Notes under the pieces: generated by a model
Databases searched by the model: none
What the model was told of the DNA's origin: nothing
Seen by the model: only the letters and a program-made list of their open reading frames with translations
Made by a program: the position numbers and the translations under genes
Shown here: positions 53,711 to 62,857 of the stretch, in pieces
Layout of the letters: each line of letters starts with the position of its first letter
How positions within the stretch are numbered: position 1 is the stretch's first letter
Assembly: GCA_016719645.1 (NCBI GenBank)
Contig: JADJYS010000033.1
Coordinates: forward strand, 1-64,000
Reading direction: 5' to 3'
Source: a bacterium
GTDB lineage: Bacteria; Krumholzibacteriota; Krumholzibacteriia; LZORAL124-64-63
DNA length: 64,000 nucleotides

Positions 53711-55131
53711 AGTTGCGAAACGTGTTGATCGCGACCGCGCTGTTGCTGCTCGCGGCGGCGGCCCAGGGACAGGACGTGCGCGAGGCGGCCCGCAAGGCGG
53801 ACGCCGACCGCTCCCGCGCCGAGTCCGAGGCCCTCGCCGCGGAGGAGCGGATCCTCGCCGACGGCGCGGCCCTGACCGCGAAGGTCGGCGAGCTCGAGCG
53901 GCGGCGCGGGGCGCTGGACGACGAGCTGGCGGCCCTGGAGCGCCGCCGCGAGGCCGGCGAGCGGCGCCTGGCCGAGATGGAGCAGGCCTGGGCCGCGAGC
54001 GAGCTGGAGTTCCGCGAGATCTCCGGCAACGTGCGGCTGGCGGCCCGCGACCTCGAGGCGATGCTAACGCAGTCGCCCCTGACGGCGACCGCGCCCGGAC
54101 GGCCGGCGCTGATCGCTCCCATCCTCGACAGCGGGTACTTCCCCGGCGTGGACGATGTCTCCACGATGACGGGCCTCTACTTCGACGAGATCGCCCGCTC
54201 GGGCCAGGTGATCCTGGGCGAGGCGCCCTTCGTGAACCGCGCCGGCGAAGAGGTCACGGGCCAGGTGATGACGATCGGCAAGTTCACCGCGCTCTACCGG
54301 CACGGGGGCGAGACGGGCTTCCTGCGCTACATGCCCGAGTCCGCCCGGTTCATCGCCCTTTCCTCGCTGCCCGGCCGCGGCATGCGTTCGCTGCTGGACA
54401 AGTACATGGCCGGGCGCGGCGAATCGGTCATCGTCGACCTGTCGGGCGGCGCCGCCCTGAACGCGGTCACCCAGCGCCGCGGCTTCCGCGAGGAGATGCG
54501 CGCCGGCGGCCCCCTGATGTACCCCCTGGGCCTGATCGCGCTGGCCGCGCTGGGCATCGTGGTCTACAAGGCGCGGTTCCTCAACAAGGTCGGGCGCAAC
54601 ACCGACAAGTACATGACCCGGGTCAACCGCCTGGCCGCCGAGGGCAACTGGAGCGAGTGCGAGGACATCGTGCGCCGCCACAAGGGCGAGCACTCCCCGG
54701 TCAACCACGTCATCGAGGCCGGCCTGCTCGCGCGCCACGAGGACCGCGAGACGCTCGAGAGCGTCCTGCAGGAGTCCATCCTGCGCGAGCTGCCGCGCCT
54801 GGAGCGGGGCCTGTCGACGCTGGCCATCTTCGGCGCGGTGGCGCCGCTGCTGGGGCTGCTCGGCACCGTCACCGGCATGATCGACACCTTCCGGGTGATC
54901 ACCCTGTTCGGCACCGGCGATCCCAAGCTGATGTCCGGCGGCATCAGCGAGGCGCTGATCACCACCGAGGTCGGCCTGTTCGTCGCCATCCCCATCATGC
55001 TGCTGCACACGTTCCTGTCGCGGCGCGTCGAGGAGATCATCGGCGAGATGGAGGAGAAGGCCGTCTCGCTGACGAACATCATCCACAAGGAGCAGCGGCG
55101 ACATGCCGGCACAGCTGCAGTTCGCGCTTGA
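53707..55131 (+). CDS. ttpC: TtpC-like MotA/TolQ/ExbB proton-channel protein
   Basis: A 474-residue protein: signal peptide (LRNVLIATALLLLAAAAQGQ), a periplasmic coiled coil (about residues 25-115), a beta-rich domain ending SLPGRGMRSLLDKYMAG, then a MotA/TolQ/ExbB module with three membrane segments (GGPLMYPLGLIALAALGIVV; LSTLAIFGAVAPLLGLLGTV; SEALITTEVGLFVAIPIMLL). The long N-terminal extension is the mark of TtpC, which works with the TonB2-ExbB2-ExbD2 complex in Vibrio. Starts at ATG 53707, overlapping the DUF3450 stop, and overlaps ExbB by 29 bases. Confidence 0.88.
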   Translation: MKLRNVLIATALLLLAAAAQGQDVREAARKADADRSRAESEALAAEERILADGAALTAKVGELERRRGALDDELAALERRREAGERRLAEMEQAWAASELEFREISGNVRLAARDLEAMLTQSPLTATAPGRPALIAPILDSGYFPGVDDVSTMTGLYFDEIARSGQVILGEAPFVNRAGEEVTGQVMTIGKFTALYRHGGETGFLRYMPESARFIALSSLPGRGMRSLLDKYMAGRGESVIVDLSGGAALNAVTQRRGFREEMRAGGPLMYPLGLIALAALGIVVYKARFLNKVGRNTDKYMTRVNRLAAEGNWSECEDIVRRHKGEHSPVNHVIEAGLLARHEDRETLESVLQESILRELPRLERGLSTLAIFGAVAPLLGLLGTVTGMIDTFRVITLFGTGDPKLMSGGISEALITTEVGLFVAIPIMLLHTFLSRRVEEIIGEMEEKAVSLTNIIHKEQRRHAGTAAVRA

Positions 55132-55735
55132 GTACCTGCGCTCCGGCGGCTGGGTCATGATCCCGATCGGGATCTGCTCGGTGGCGATGTGGATGTTCAT
55201 CGCGGAGCGGCTGCAGATGTTCCGCGCGCTCGGGAGCGGCGACGTGACGATCGCCGAGGCGGTCGGGGCCGTGTCCGGCGGCGCCGCGCTGCGCCCCGTC
55301 GACGGGCTGCGGGCCAGGCTGGTGCGCGACTTCCTCGCCGAGCGGTCCGGCTATCCGGACATCGACGGCGAGATCGTGCGGCACAGCGCCATGAAGCTGC
55401 GCAACGCCCTGCGCGCGCGGCTGGCGGCCATCGCGGTGCTGGCCGCCGTGGCGCCGCTGCTGGGCCTGCTGGGCACGGTGCTGGGCATGATCGCGACCTT
55501 CGACGTCATCGCCTTCTTCGGCACGAGCAACGCCAAGGCGATGGCCGGCGGCATCTCCGTCGCCCTGATCACGACCCAGAGCGGCCTGATCGTGGCCATC
55601 CCGGGCCTCTACATCAGCGGCAACCTGTCCCGCAAGGCCAAGCACCTCGAGATCATGCTCGACGAGATCACCACGGTGCTCGTGCGCCACGTCCGCGGCC
55701 AGACGGCGTTCTCCCGGGAGGCTGGATCGTCATGA
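55103..55735 (+). CDS. exbB: ExbB-type proton channel protein
   Basis: A 210-residue inner-membrane protein with three hydrophobic segments: YLRSGGWVMIPIGICSVAMW, AVLAAVAPLLGLLGTVLGMI and ALITTQSGLIVAIPGLYISG, the standard MotA/TolQ/ExbB signature. With ExbD it uses the proton gradient to energise TonB. Its start lies 29 bases inside ttpC and its TGA overlaps the exbD ATG, so the operon is tightly coupled. Confidence 0.93.
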   Translation: MPAQLQFALEYLRSGGWVMIPIGICSVAMWMFIAERLQMFRALGSGDVTIAEAVGAVSGGAALRPVDGLRARLVRDFLAERSGYPDIDGEIVRHSAMKLRNALRARLAAIAVLAAVAPLLGLLGTVLGMIATFDVIAFFGTSNAKAMAGGISVALITTQSGLIVAIPGLYISGNLSRKAKHLEIMLDEITTVLVRHVRGQTAFSREAGSS

Positions 55736-56148
55736 TCAACGTTCGCAGGTCCCTGCGCGGCGGCGACAAGGTCAACATCGACATGGGTCCGCTCATCGAC
55801 ATGGTGTTCCTGCTGCTGATCTTCTTCGTGGTGACCACGAGCTTCGTCAAGGAGTCCGGCGTCGACGTGCAGCGCTCGACCGCGGCCACGGCCGAGGTCA
55901 AGGAGCGCGGCAACATCATGGTGGGCCTGACCGTCGACGGCGAGGTCTGGTTCGACGGCGAGCGGGTGGACGTGCGCAGCGTGCGCGCCCACGTCGAGCG
56001 GGCCCTGGCCGAGGACCCCGAGAGCGGCGTGGTCATCGTCGCCGACAAGAAGAGCGAGACCGGCCTGGTCGTGCAGATCATGGACCAGTGCCGCCTGGCC
56101 GGCGCCAAGGACGTCAGCCTGGCCGCCAACCGCGGGGACGGCGAGTGA
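55732..56148 (+). CDS. exbD: ExbD-type biopolymer transport protein
   Basis: A 138-residue protein with a single N-terminal helix carrying the proton-binding Asp (MGPLIDMVFLLLIFFVVTTS) and a periplasmic domain ending GLVVQIMDQCRLAGAKDVSL. It is ExbB's partner; the Asp in the PLIDMVF motif is essential in the family. It overlaps exbB and tonB by four bases on either side. Confidence 0.94.
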   Translation: MINVRRSLRGGDKVNIDMGPLIDMVFLLLIFFVVTTSFVKESGVDVQRSTAATAEVKERGNIMVGLTVDGEVWFDGERVDVRSVRAHVERALAEDPESGVVIVADKKSETGLVVQIMDQCRLAGAKDVSLAANRGDGE

Positions 56149-56790
56149 CCGGCGCGGCGTCGCTCGACGGCGGTCCGCGTCGCTGGGTCGGCCCGGCCCT
56201 GCTCGCGGCCCTGCTGGTGAACCTGGCCCTGCTCGTGCTCACGATGCAGCTGACGAAGCACCGCCGCGCGCCCCAGGACATCAGCGAGCCCGCAGGCATC
56301 AACCTCGTGACGCTGGCGCCGCCCGAGCCGCCCCGGCAGGAGGAGGCCGCGCCGCCCGTCAAGCCCGGAGCCGACGCCGCAGCTGGACTTCACGCCGGAC
56401 CTGACGCCGCCCCCCCTGGATTTCGGCGGCGTGGACCTGGGCCCGGCCGTGAGCGTGAACCTGGGCGGGATCGCCGCGGCGCCCGTCGCCGAGGAAGTGA
56501 TCTTCGAGTCCTTCGAGCTGGACCAGCCCCCCCAGGTCGAGATGCGGGTGCCCCCGGTCTACCCCTTCAAGGCGCGCGAGCAGGGGATCACCGGCGCGGT
56601 GCAGGTGAAGCTCAAGATCAACGTGGACGGCAGCGTCGGGCGCGTCGTCATCCTCGACGCGCGGCCCAAGGGGCTGTTCGAGGACGCGGTCCGCCAGTGC
56701 GTGCCGCGCTGGCGTTTCCGGCCGGGCATGGTCGCCGGCGAGGCCGTGACCTCGTGGGCCGTCACCACGCTGAACTTCGAACTGGAATGA
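56145..56790 (+). CDS. tonB: TonB protein, one apparent frameshift
   Basis: A ~214-residue TonB starting at GTG 56145, overlapping the exbD stop. The membrane anchor is VGPALLAALLVNLALLVLTM, followed by a Pro-rich periplasmic linker (PPEPPRQEEAAPPVKPGA). A shift near 56372 restores PQLDFTPDLTPPPLDFGGV. The C-terminal TonB domain reads PPVYPFKAREQGITGAVQVK, LKINVDGSVGRVVILDARP, and ends CVPRWRFRPGMVAGEAVTSW. It contacts the TonB box of outer-membrane receptors, most likely the divergent one upstream. Confidence 0.9.
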
Positions 56791-56800
56791 AGGGGATGTC

Positions 56801-58002
56801 GTGAGGGCCAGCCGCCGTTCCCTCGCCGTCGTCGCCTTGCTGCTGGCGGCGGGCGTCGCCGCCTCGGCGCAGACCGCGCCGCAGACCGCGCCCGTGGCCA
56901 CGCTGGCCGACGTGCCGAGCCGCGCCCGCCTGGGCATCGTCAAGGCCCTGCAGGCCCGCGGCGCCGGCCGCGCCGAGGAGGCGGTGCAGCTGCTGCAGAC
57001 GGAGCTGCGCGAGCGCCCGCAGGAGGAGCACTGGCTCCTGCGCCACCACCTCGGGATGTCCCTGATGCAGGCCAAGCGGCCCGCCGAGGCCGTCCCGCAG
57101 TTCGAAGCCGCGGTCGCGGCCGAGCCCCGCCACGCCGAGAGCTGGCTGGGCCTCGGCCAGTGCGCCTACGAGACCGGGGATTTCGCGAAGGCCGGGCGCG
57201 CCCTCGACGAGGGCTTCCGCCGCAACCCGCGCAAGGATCCCTCGCTGCTGTACTTCGCCGGCGTCGCCTACCTGCAGGGCGGCCTGCCCGAGCAGGCCGC
57301 CGGGTTGCTGGAGCAGCTCGCGGGCGGCTTCTACGGCCGGCCGCAGCTCGACGCCTTCCGGGCCCTGATCGCCGCCTGCCTGGAGCTCAAGGATCCCGAG
57401 CGGGGCCACCGCGCCGCCGACGCCATGCTGGCGGCGTACCCCGCCGACCCCGAAGCCTGGCGCCTGGCCTTCCAGCACGCGGCGGCCGTGGGCGACCACC
57501 GCCGCGCGGCCGTCGACCTGACCATCGTCGACTACCTGCAGCCGCTGCAGGGGCGCGAGCGGATCCAGCTGGGCGACCTGTACCGCGCCGTCGGCGCCCC
57601 CGCCGAGGCGGGCCGCCACTACGAGCAGGCCGTCGCCGACACCAGCGGCAGCGACGACTACGAGCGGCTGGCCACGGCCTGGCTGTCGGCCCACGAGCCG
57701 CAGCGCGCGCGCGGACCGTGTTGAAGCAGGCGCTCGCGCACAAGCCGACGGCGCGCTTCTGGGCCCTGCTCGGCGACCTGGAGCTGGCGCAGGAAGAGCA
57801 CGCCGCGGCCCTCGCGGCTTTCGAGAAGTCCCTGGAGCTCGATCCCCAGCAGGGCCGGCTGCGGCTGATGGCCGGGTTCTGCGCCCTGGAGACGGGCGCG
57901 GTCGAAGCGGCCCGTTCGCACCTGGAGAAGGCCGCCGAGTTCCCGGACCAGTCCGCCAGCGCCGCCCAGCTGCTGCTGCGGGCGGCGCCGACGCAGCCGT
58001 GA
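56801..58002 (+). CDS. Exported TPR protein of the TonB2-type operon, one apparent frameshift
   Basis: A ~400-residue protein from GTG 56801 with a signal peptide ending GVAASAQT, followed by tetratricopeptide repeats: LRHHLGMSLMQAKRPAEAVP, ESWLGLGQCAYETGDFAKAG, LYFAGVAYLQGGLPEQAAGL. After a shift near 57712 it continues with FWALLGDLELAQEEHAAALA and LMAGFCALETGAVEAARSHL. TPR proteins follow tonB2 in Vibrio and Shewanella operons and may organise the complex. It starts 10 bases after the tonB stop; a convergent gene follows 16 bases later. Confidence 0.85.
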
Positions 58003-58018
58003 ACCCGGCGGCCGGCCG

Positions 58019-58741
58019 CTACTTCCGCTTCTCCCGCACGTAGACCGAGCGCAGCACGACCTCCTTGTCGGCGCGCGGCGGCTTGAAGGTCAACAGCACC
58101 GTCAGCTCGTTCCCGTCGGCGTCGAGCTCGTAGGAGGTCGTGCGGACCTGGCCGTCCTGGCCCGTGCTGCGCACGACGATCCGGCCGTCCTCGACGGAGG
58201 CCGTCTCGAAGACCTGGCCGCGGTGGGTCCAGCGCTCGCTCTTGCGGCCGTCGGTGGTGACGGTCTGCGAGATGTCCATGGCGTCGGTCACGCCGAATTC
58301 CGGCCCCGCGTGGAAGATGACCAGCCGCGAACGGCCGCCGGCCAGCTCGGGCGGCCCGCCGGCGCCGGCGGCCTTGCCGGTCTGGGCGCCGCCGAAGCTG
58401 CCGCCGCGCGTGTTGCCCTGGCCGCCGCCGCCCATGCCGCCGCCGCCCATGCCGCCGCCGCCCATGCCGCCGCCGCCGCCCATGCCGCCGCCGCCGCCGC
58501 CGCCGCCGCCCATGCCCGGTCCGCCGCCCATGCCGGGTCCGCCGCCCTTGCCGCCGGGGCGCTCGCCCATGGCTGCCGGCTTCGGCATGAGCTTGGCGGG
58601 ATCGTCCGAGCGCGCCGCGTCCAGGGTCCAGGCGCCGTTGAAGCCGGAGGCCGCCGCGGGCGGCGTGTCGCCCGCCGCGAGCGCCGGCGGCAGGACCGCC
58701 AGCGCGAGGATGGCGATCAGCATCGTCCTGGTTGTCGTCAT
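58019..58741 (-). CDS. Secreted Gly/Met-rich protein of unknown function
   Basis: A 240-residue protein from ATG 58741 with a signal peptide (MLIAILALAVLPPALAAG). A conserved-looking block follows (FNGAWTLDAARSDDPAKLMP), then a GGGM low-complexity tract and a lipocalin-like beta domain (SRLVIFHAGPEFGVTDAMDI, RKSERWTHRGQVFETASVED, NELTVLLTFKPP). The block G.W.LD..RSD is common in exported proteins of unknown function in Acidobacteria and related phyla. It converges on the TPR gene. Ligand unknown. Confidence 0.65.
   Translation of the reverse strand: MTTTRTMLIAILALAVLPPALAAGDTPPAAASGFNGAWTLDAARSDDPAKLMPKPAAMGERPGGKGGGPGMGGGPGMGGGGGGGGGMGGGGGMGGGGMGGGGMGGGGQGNTRGGSFGGAQTGKAAGAGGPPELAGGRSRLVIFHAGPEFGVTDAMDISQTVTTDGRKSERWTHRGQVFETASVEDGRIVVRSTGQDGQVRTTSYELDADGNELTVLLTFKPPRADKEVVLRSVYVREKRK
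58421..58548 (-). repeat. Gly-Gly-Gly-Met low-complexity tract
   Basis: A run of GCC/GGC-type triplets punctuated by CAT (Met on the minus strand) encodes about ten GGGGM-like units plus a nine-Gly run. It is in frame within the gene at 58019-58741. Such tracts expand and contract by slippage. Confidence 0.8.
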
Positions 58742-58892
58742 GTCCGGTTCCTTCCCTTGTCGTGGGGGTGTCAGGGCCGTACGCGCGGGCGGGGCGATTC
58801 CTGCGGCGGCGAGGATTCCTGGAGCGCCGTGGCCGCCCTTCGGGTATGATGCCCCGGTTCGCGCGGCGCCCGTCCGGGACCAGGAGGCACCC

Positions 58893-59368
58893 ATGTCCGC
58901 GACCCGTCTGCCCGCCGGTTTCCACAGCCTGACCCCGCAGCTCGCCGTCGACGGCGCCGATCGCGCCATCGAGTACTACAAGCTGGCGTTCGGGGCGGAA
59001 CTGCTGCGTCGTCACGAGGGACCGGGCGGCAAGGTGGCCCACGCCCTGCTGCGCATCGGCGATTCGGTGCTGATGGTCAACGACGCGTTCCCGGAGTGGG
59101 GCTCGCACGCGCCCTACGAGAACCTCTCGCCCTGCACCCTGCACCTGTACGTGGACGACGCCGACGAGACCTTCGCGCGGGCGGTCGCCGCCGGCGCGAA
59201 GGTGACGATGCCGGTGCAGGACACGTTCTGGGGGGACCGCCACGGCGAGCTGCTCGACCCGTTCGGCCACCGCTGGGCCGTGGCCGCCTGCGTCGACGAG
59301 ATGACGCCGCAGCAGCTCGAGCGCGCCGCCGAGGAGGCCATGCGGCGGATGCGGGCGGGGACGACTGA
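58893..59368 (+). CDS. VOC-superfamily protein (PhnB/glyoxalase-like), 3' end frame uncertain
   Basis: A ~158-residue protein starting at ATG 58893 after AGGAGG. It shows FHSLTPQLAVDGADRAIEYY, KLAFGAELLRRHEGPGGKVA, SVLMVNDAFPEWG, CTLHLYVDDADETFARAVAA and DTFWGDRHGELLDPFGHRWA, the pattern of PhnB/YycE-like vicinal-oxygen-chelate proteins. The frame has no stop until 60167, well inside the convergent genes. A one-base shift in the G run near 59358 gives a TGA at 59366-59368, just before the TcdA gene end. Reaction unknown; members include glyoxalase- and demethylmenaquinone-methyltransferase-like proteins. Confidence 0.8.
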
Positions 59369-59393
59369 CGGGACGACCGGGGCGCATGACCGC

Positions 59394-60149
59394 TCAGTCG
59401 CCGGCCGTCCGCCCCGCGACGAGGTCCAGCACCAGCGAAGCCAGCGCGTACCCGAAGATCCCCGGCATCGCGATCCCGCTCGGCAGCCGGTTGCGGATCC
59501 GTCCGCGGTCGTAGCGCGGGTCGTCCGTGTCGGGCGCCAGCGCCTCGGCCGGTTCCTCCTCCGACCACACGCAGGGGATGGGCGCGGTCACCCCGCGCCG
59601 CCGCAGGTACTTCCGCACCCTGCCGGCCAGCGGGCAGCGCCGGCTCTCCCACAGATCCCCCGCCCTCACGAACGACACGTCGGTGCGGCCCGCGGCGCCC
59701 ATGCTGCCGACCACCGGGATGCCGCGCGCGACGCACGTCGCCAGCAGCTCGACCTTGGGGTTGAGCGCGTCGATGGCGTCGACCACGCACGACGGCGGCG
59801 GCGTCAGCAGCGCGTCGGCGGTGTCGGCGTGGAAGAACGCCTCCACCTCGTCGACGGCGGTGTCGGGGCAGGTGCGCCGCAGGAATTCGCCTATGGTCGC
59901 GACCTTCGGGCGGCCGACGTCAGCCAAGGTCGCGCACGGGCTGCGGTTCAGCGACGAGGCCGTCACCGGGTCGAAGTCGATCAAGGTGAGCCGGCCGATC
60001 CCGGTGCGCGCCAGCGCCAGCGCGGCGTGCGCGCCCACGCCGCCCAGGCCGCAGACGACGACCGACGCGGCGCGGATGGCCGCGAAGCCGGCCTCGCCGT
60101 AGAGGTCGACGGTGCGCGTGAAGCGCTCAGGGCAAGCGGAAGAGCTCAC
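59394..60149 (-). CDS. tcdA: tRNA threonylcarbamoyladenosine dehydratase (TcdA, ThiF/HesA family)
   Basis: A 251-residue E1-like adenylating enzyme: CPERFTRTVDLYGEAGFAAI, nucleotide-binding VVVCGLGGVGAHAALALART, LIDFDPVTASSLNR with the Arg finger region, CVVDAIDALNPKVELLATCV and MGAAGRTDVSFVRAGDLWES. TcdA cyclises t6A to ct6A on tRNAs that read ANN codons. The start (GTG 60149) lies 23 bases inside the tatD-like gene, so it is the last gene of a helicase-TatD-TcdA run. Confidence 0.9.
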   Translation of the reverse strand: MSSSACPERFTRTVDLYGEAGFAAIRAASVVVCGLGGVGAHAALALARTGIGRLTLIDFDPVTASSLNRSPCATLADVGRPKVATIGEFLRRTCPDTAVDEVEAFFHADTADALLTPPPSCVVDAIDALNPKVELLATCVARGIPVVGSMGAAGRTDVSFVRAGDLWESRRCPLAGRVRKYLRRRGVTAPIPCVWSEEEPAEALAPDTDDPRYDRGRIRNRLPSGIAMPGIFGYALASLVLDLVAGRTAGD

Positions 60150-60891
60150 GGGCGTTCTCCGTGGTGAGGGCGGCGGCGGCGTCCGCCGTCAGGCCGCGCA
60201 GTTCGGCCAGGGCGAGGCAGACCTCGCGCACGTGCCGCGGTTCGCAGGCGCCGGCGGGCACGTCCTGCAGCCCGATGGAAGGGGCGTCGGTCTCCAGCAC
60301 GATCCGTTCCGGCGGCGCCGTCGCCGCGGCGCGCCGCGCCCGCGCGTCCGGCCGCGTGACCGCCCCGCCGAACCCCAGGTGCAGGCCGAGGTCCAGGTAG
60401 CGGCGGGCCAGCTCGGGCCCGCGCGAGAAGGCGTGCACGACGCCGCGCACCGGCGCGTCCCCGTAGACCTCGCGCAGCAGCGGCACCAGGTGCTCGGCGG
60501 CGCCGCGGTCGTGCAGGATCACCGGCAGGTCCAGCTCCCGCGCCAGGCGCAGCTGCGGGCGCAGGATCTCGGCCTGCCGTTCCATGCCCGGGCCGTCGAT
60601 CTTCGCGTCGAGCCCGATCTCGCCGACGGCGACCGCGCCGCAGGCGAGCAGGCGCGCGCGCAGGTCGTCGAGGTCCAGATCGCGGTCCGCGACCCAGGGG
60701 TGCAGCCCCAGCGCCGCATGCACGCCGGGGTGCGCCGCGGCGAGCGCCGCGACCGCGTCCCACGACTCCGGATCGTAGGCCGGCGCCACGATGTCGCCGA
60801 CGCCCGCCGCGCGGGCGCGCGCCAGCACGCCGTCGAGGTCGTCGGCCAGCGGCTTGGCGTCCAGGTGCGCGTGTGTCTCGATCAGTCGCAT
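60127..60891 (-). CDS. TatD-family metal-dependent hydrolase
   Basis: A 254-residue TIM-barrel hydrolase. Metal ligands are seen in ETHAHLD (H-x-H), AVGEIGLDAK (Glu), PVILHDRGA (His), GVVHAFSRG (His) and VLETDAPSI (Asp). TatD proteins act as 3'-5' DNA/RNA exonucleases and D-aminoacyl-tRNA-processing-like enzymes in various species. Its ATG at 60891 is 40 bases after the helicase stop. Confidence 0.9.
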   Translation of the reverse strand: MRLIETHAHLDAKPLADDLDGVLARARAAGVGDIVAPAYDPESWDAVAALAAAHPGVHAALGLHPWVADRDLDLDDLRARLLACGAVAVGEIGLDAKIDGPGMERQAEILRPQLRLARELDLPVILHDRGAAEHLVPLLREVYGDAPVRGVVHAFSRGPELARRYLDLGLHLGFGGAVTRPDARARRAAATAPPERIVLETDAPSIGLQDVPAGACEPRHVREVCLALAELRGLTADAAAALTTENARELFRLP

Positions 60892-60931
60892 GGCCCGATC
60901 ATGCCCGATGCGCGTCCTCCCGTCCAGTTCG

Positions 60932-62857
60932 TCACACCCGCAGGCCGGCTTCGGCCAGGAAGCGGCTGGGCGATTTCTTCGAGCAGACGATCTCGAGGCG
61001 CTGGCGGGCGCGGGTCAGGGCGACGTAGAAGAGGCGGCGCTCGGCCTCGACGCCCGCTTCGAGCCCGCCCTCGCGCCCGGCGTGGGAGTGGGGGATCTGG
61101 CCGCGGTCGACGCCGTACAGGACGACCCGGTCCCACTCGCGGCCCTTGGCGGCGTGGATGGTCGCCGGCTCGCAGACCCCGGCCGCATCGAGGCCCGCTT
61201 CCGCGCAGGCCCGCGCCACTTCGCCCAGCAGGGCCGAGGTGCGCGCCAGCACGGCGGTCGTGCCCGGGAAGTCGTCCCGCAGGAGTTCGACGACGCGCCG
61301 CGCGCCGGCGGCGCGGTCGACCAGCGCGTGGACGCGGATCCGGCCGCGGTGCGGCGCGCCGGGGCGCAGCGGCTTGCGGAAGCGGCGGCGGTTGTGCCGG
61401 ATCAGGCGGCGCGACGCGACGGTGATCCGGCGGCCGCAGCGGTAGTTGCGGATCAGCGGGTGGCGCTCGAGGTCGGGGTAGACCTGGTCCAGCTCGATCA
61501 CCCGCTCCACCGAGGCGCGCCGCCAGGCGTAGATGCACTGGTCCTCGTCCCCGACGCAGAACAGCGAGTCCTGCGGCGCGGCCAGCAGCCCGACCAGCAG
61601 CGCCTGCGCCGGTTCGATGTCCTGGTACTCGTCCACCAGGACGTGGTCGAAGCGCGCCTGCCAGCGGCGGCGGACGTCGGCGTCGCGCTGCAGCAGCGCC
61701 ACGGCGCCGGCGATCAGGTCGTCGAAGTCCAGCCGGCCGCGCTCGTCCAGGTGGCGCTGGTAGAGGTCGTAGAGGCGCGCCGCGGTGCGCGCGCGGGCGT
61801 CGCCGTCCGCCGCCTGCGCCAGGGCCGTCTGCGGGTCGATCATCGCCGACAGCTTGAAGGCGCTGACGGCGTTGCGCGCGGCGGTCGGGTCCAGGGCGAC
61901 GCCGTCGGCTTCCGCGCCGCGGGCGCGTTCGGCGAGCTGCTGCCACGTGTCGTCGTCGACCTCGCCGACACCCGCGCGCGTGCGGCCCTCCCGCTTCAGC
62001 AGCGCCAGGCCGAGGCCGTGGAAGCTGCGCACCGCCACGCCGGCGACGCCGGCGCGTTCCAGGCGCGCCGCGATCTCGAGCTTGGCGTCGCGGTTGAAGG
62101 TCGAGCAGAGGATGCGCTCCGGCGCGGCGCCGCGGTGCAGCAGCTCCTTGACCCGCTCGACCAGCACGCTGGTCTTGCCGCTGCCCGCCGGCGCGATGAC
62201 CTGCACCACGCCCGTGCCGGCGCGCACCGCGCGGCACTGCTGCGGGTCGAGGGAGAGGGGGCGGGGGAGCGGCTGACCGGGAGGCGGCCCGGCGTCGCGT
62301 CCGACCACGCGGTCCACCAGGCGCGACAGCCGCCCGCGACGCCGACCCCGCCGGATGACGGTTCCGCTGACGGGTGCCGCGTCGGGTGCGACGTGTTGAG
62401 AAGCGAGCCAGCGCAGGCGCTCCAGCGTCCAGGGGTAGCGCCAGTCGGGATCGACGAAGGCGTCCGGGGAAAGGGAATCCAGCGCGCGGTCGGCGTGGAC
62501 CAGCAGGCGGCAGCCGCGGCGCCGCGCCGGCGCGACGAGGGTGCCGTGGATCAGCCGCAGGTCGTCGACCGACGCGCAGGTGGCGTCCAGGACGGCGACC
62601 CGGTCGCACCGGGCGAAGATCCCCAGCAGACTGGCGGTCGGGTTGGCCAGGGAGCGGCGGGTGCTGCGGGGGCGGGCCGCGCGGACGGCGGCGCACCACC
62701 GCGCGAAGCCCACCACACGCCAGCCTTCGCGCTTCAGCCGGGCGGGATCGGGGCGGGAAGTCGTCCAGGTCAGGTGAGGAGGGAGAGGTGGCTTCCCTTC
62801 CTGTTGATCTGGTATAATCAATTCGGCTGCGACCCCCATCTTGCGAGGTGTCTTCAT
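60932..62857 (-). CDS. UvrD/PcrA-like superfamily 1 helicase with a divergent N-terminal domain
   Basis: A ~641-residue protein. Residues ~190-640 are an SF1A helicase: Q-region LSLDPQQCRAVRAGTG, Walker A APAGSGKTSVLVERV, Ia CSTFNRDAKLEIAARL, II VLVDEYQDIEPAQALLVG, III GDEDQCIYAWRRAS, IV LIRNYRCGRRIT, V TIHAAKGREWDRVVLYGVD and VI RRLFYVALTRARQRLEI. The first ~185 residues are Arg-rich, without Walker motifs, and contain DRVAVLDATCASVDDLRLIH; I do not recognise them. ATG 62857 or 62839 are possible starts. Both overlap the 5' region of the divergent gene, so the true start may be further in. Role probably in DNA repair. Confidence 0.85.
   Translation of the reverse strand: MKTPRKMGVAAELIIPDQQEGKPPLPPHLTWTTSRPDPARLKREGWRVVGFARWCAAVRAARPRSTRRSLANPTASLLGIFARCDRVAVLDATCASVDDLRLIHGTLVAPARRRGCRLLVHADRALDSLSPDAFVDPDWRYPWTLERLRWLASQHVAPDAAPVSGTVIRRGRRRGRLSRLVDRVVGRDAGPPPGQPLPRPLSLDPQQCRAVRAGTGVVQVIAPAGSGKTSVLVERVKELLHRGAAPERILCSTFNRDAKLEIAARLERAGVAGVAVRSFHGLGLALLKREGRTRAGVGEVDDDTWQQLAERARGAEADGVALDPTAARNAVSAFKLSAMIDPQTALAQAADGDARARTAARLYDLYQRHLDERGRLDFDDLIAGAVALLQRDADVRRRWQARFDHVLVDEYQDIEPAQALLVGLLAAPQDSLFCVGDEDQCIYAWRRASVERVIELDQVYPDLERHPLIRNYRCGRRITVASRRLIRHNRRRFRKPLRPGAPHRGRIRVHALVDRAAGARRVVELLRDDFPGTTAVLARTSALLGEVARACAEAGLDAAGVCEPATIHAAKGREWDRVVLYGVDRGQIPHSHAGREGGLEAGVEAERRLFYVALTRARQRLEIVCSKKSPSRFLAEAGLRV
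62810..62818 (+). promoter_or_regulatory. Extended -10 promoter for the LamG protein gene
   Basis: TGG-TATAAT (62810-62818) is a perfect extended -10 element on the plus strand. It stands in local AT-rich DNA with no clear -35. It gives a leader of about 30 bases with AGGTG before ATG 62856. It overlaps the beginning of the divergent helicase frame. Confidence 0.6.

Noticed and set aside
58421..58548. Possible CRISPR or satellite array
   Set aside because: The regular GCC/CAT pattern is an in-frame Gly-Met tract; it has no spacers.
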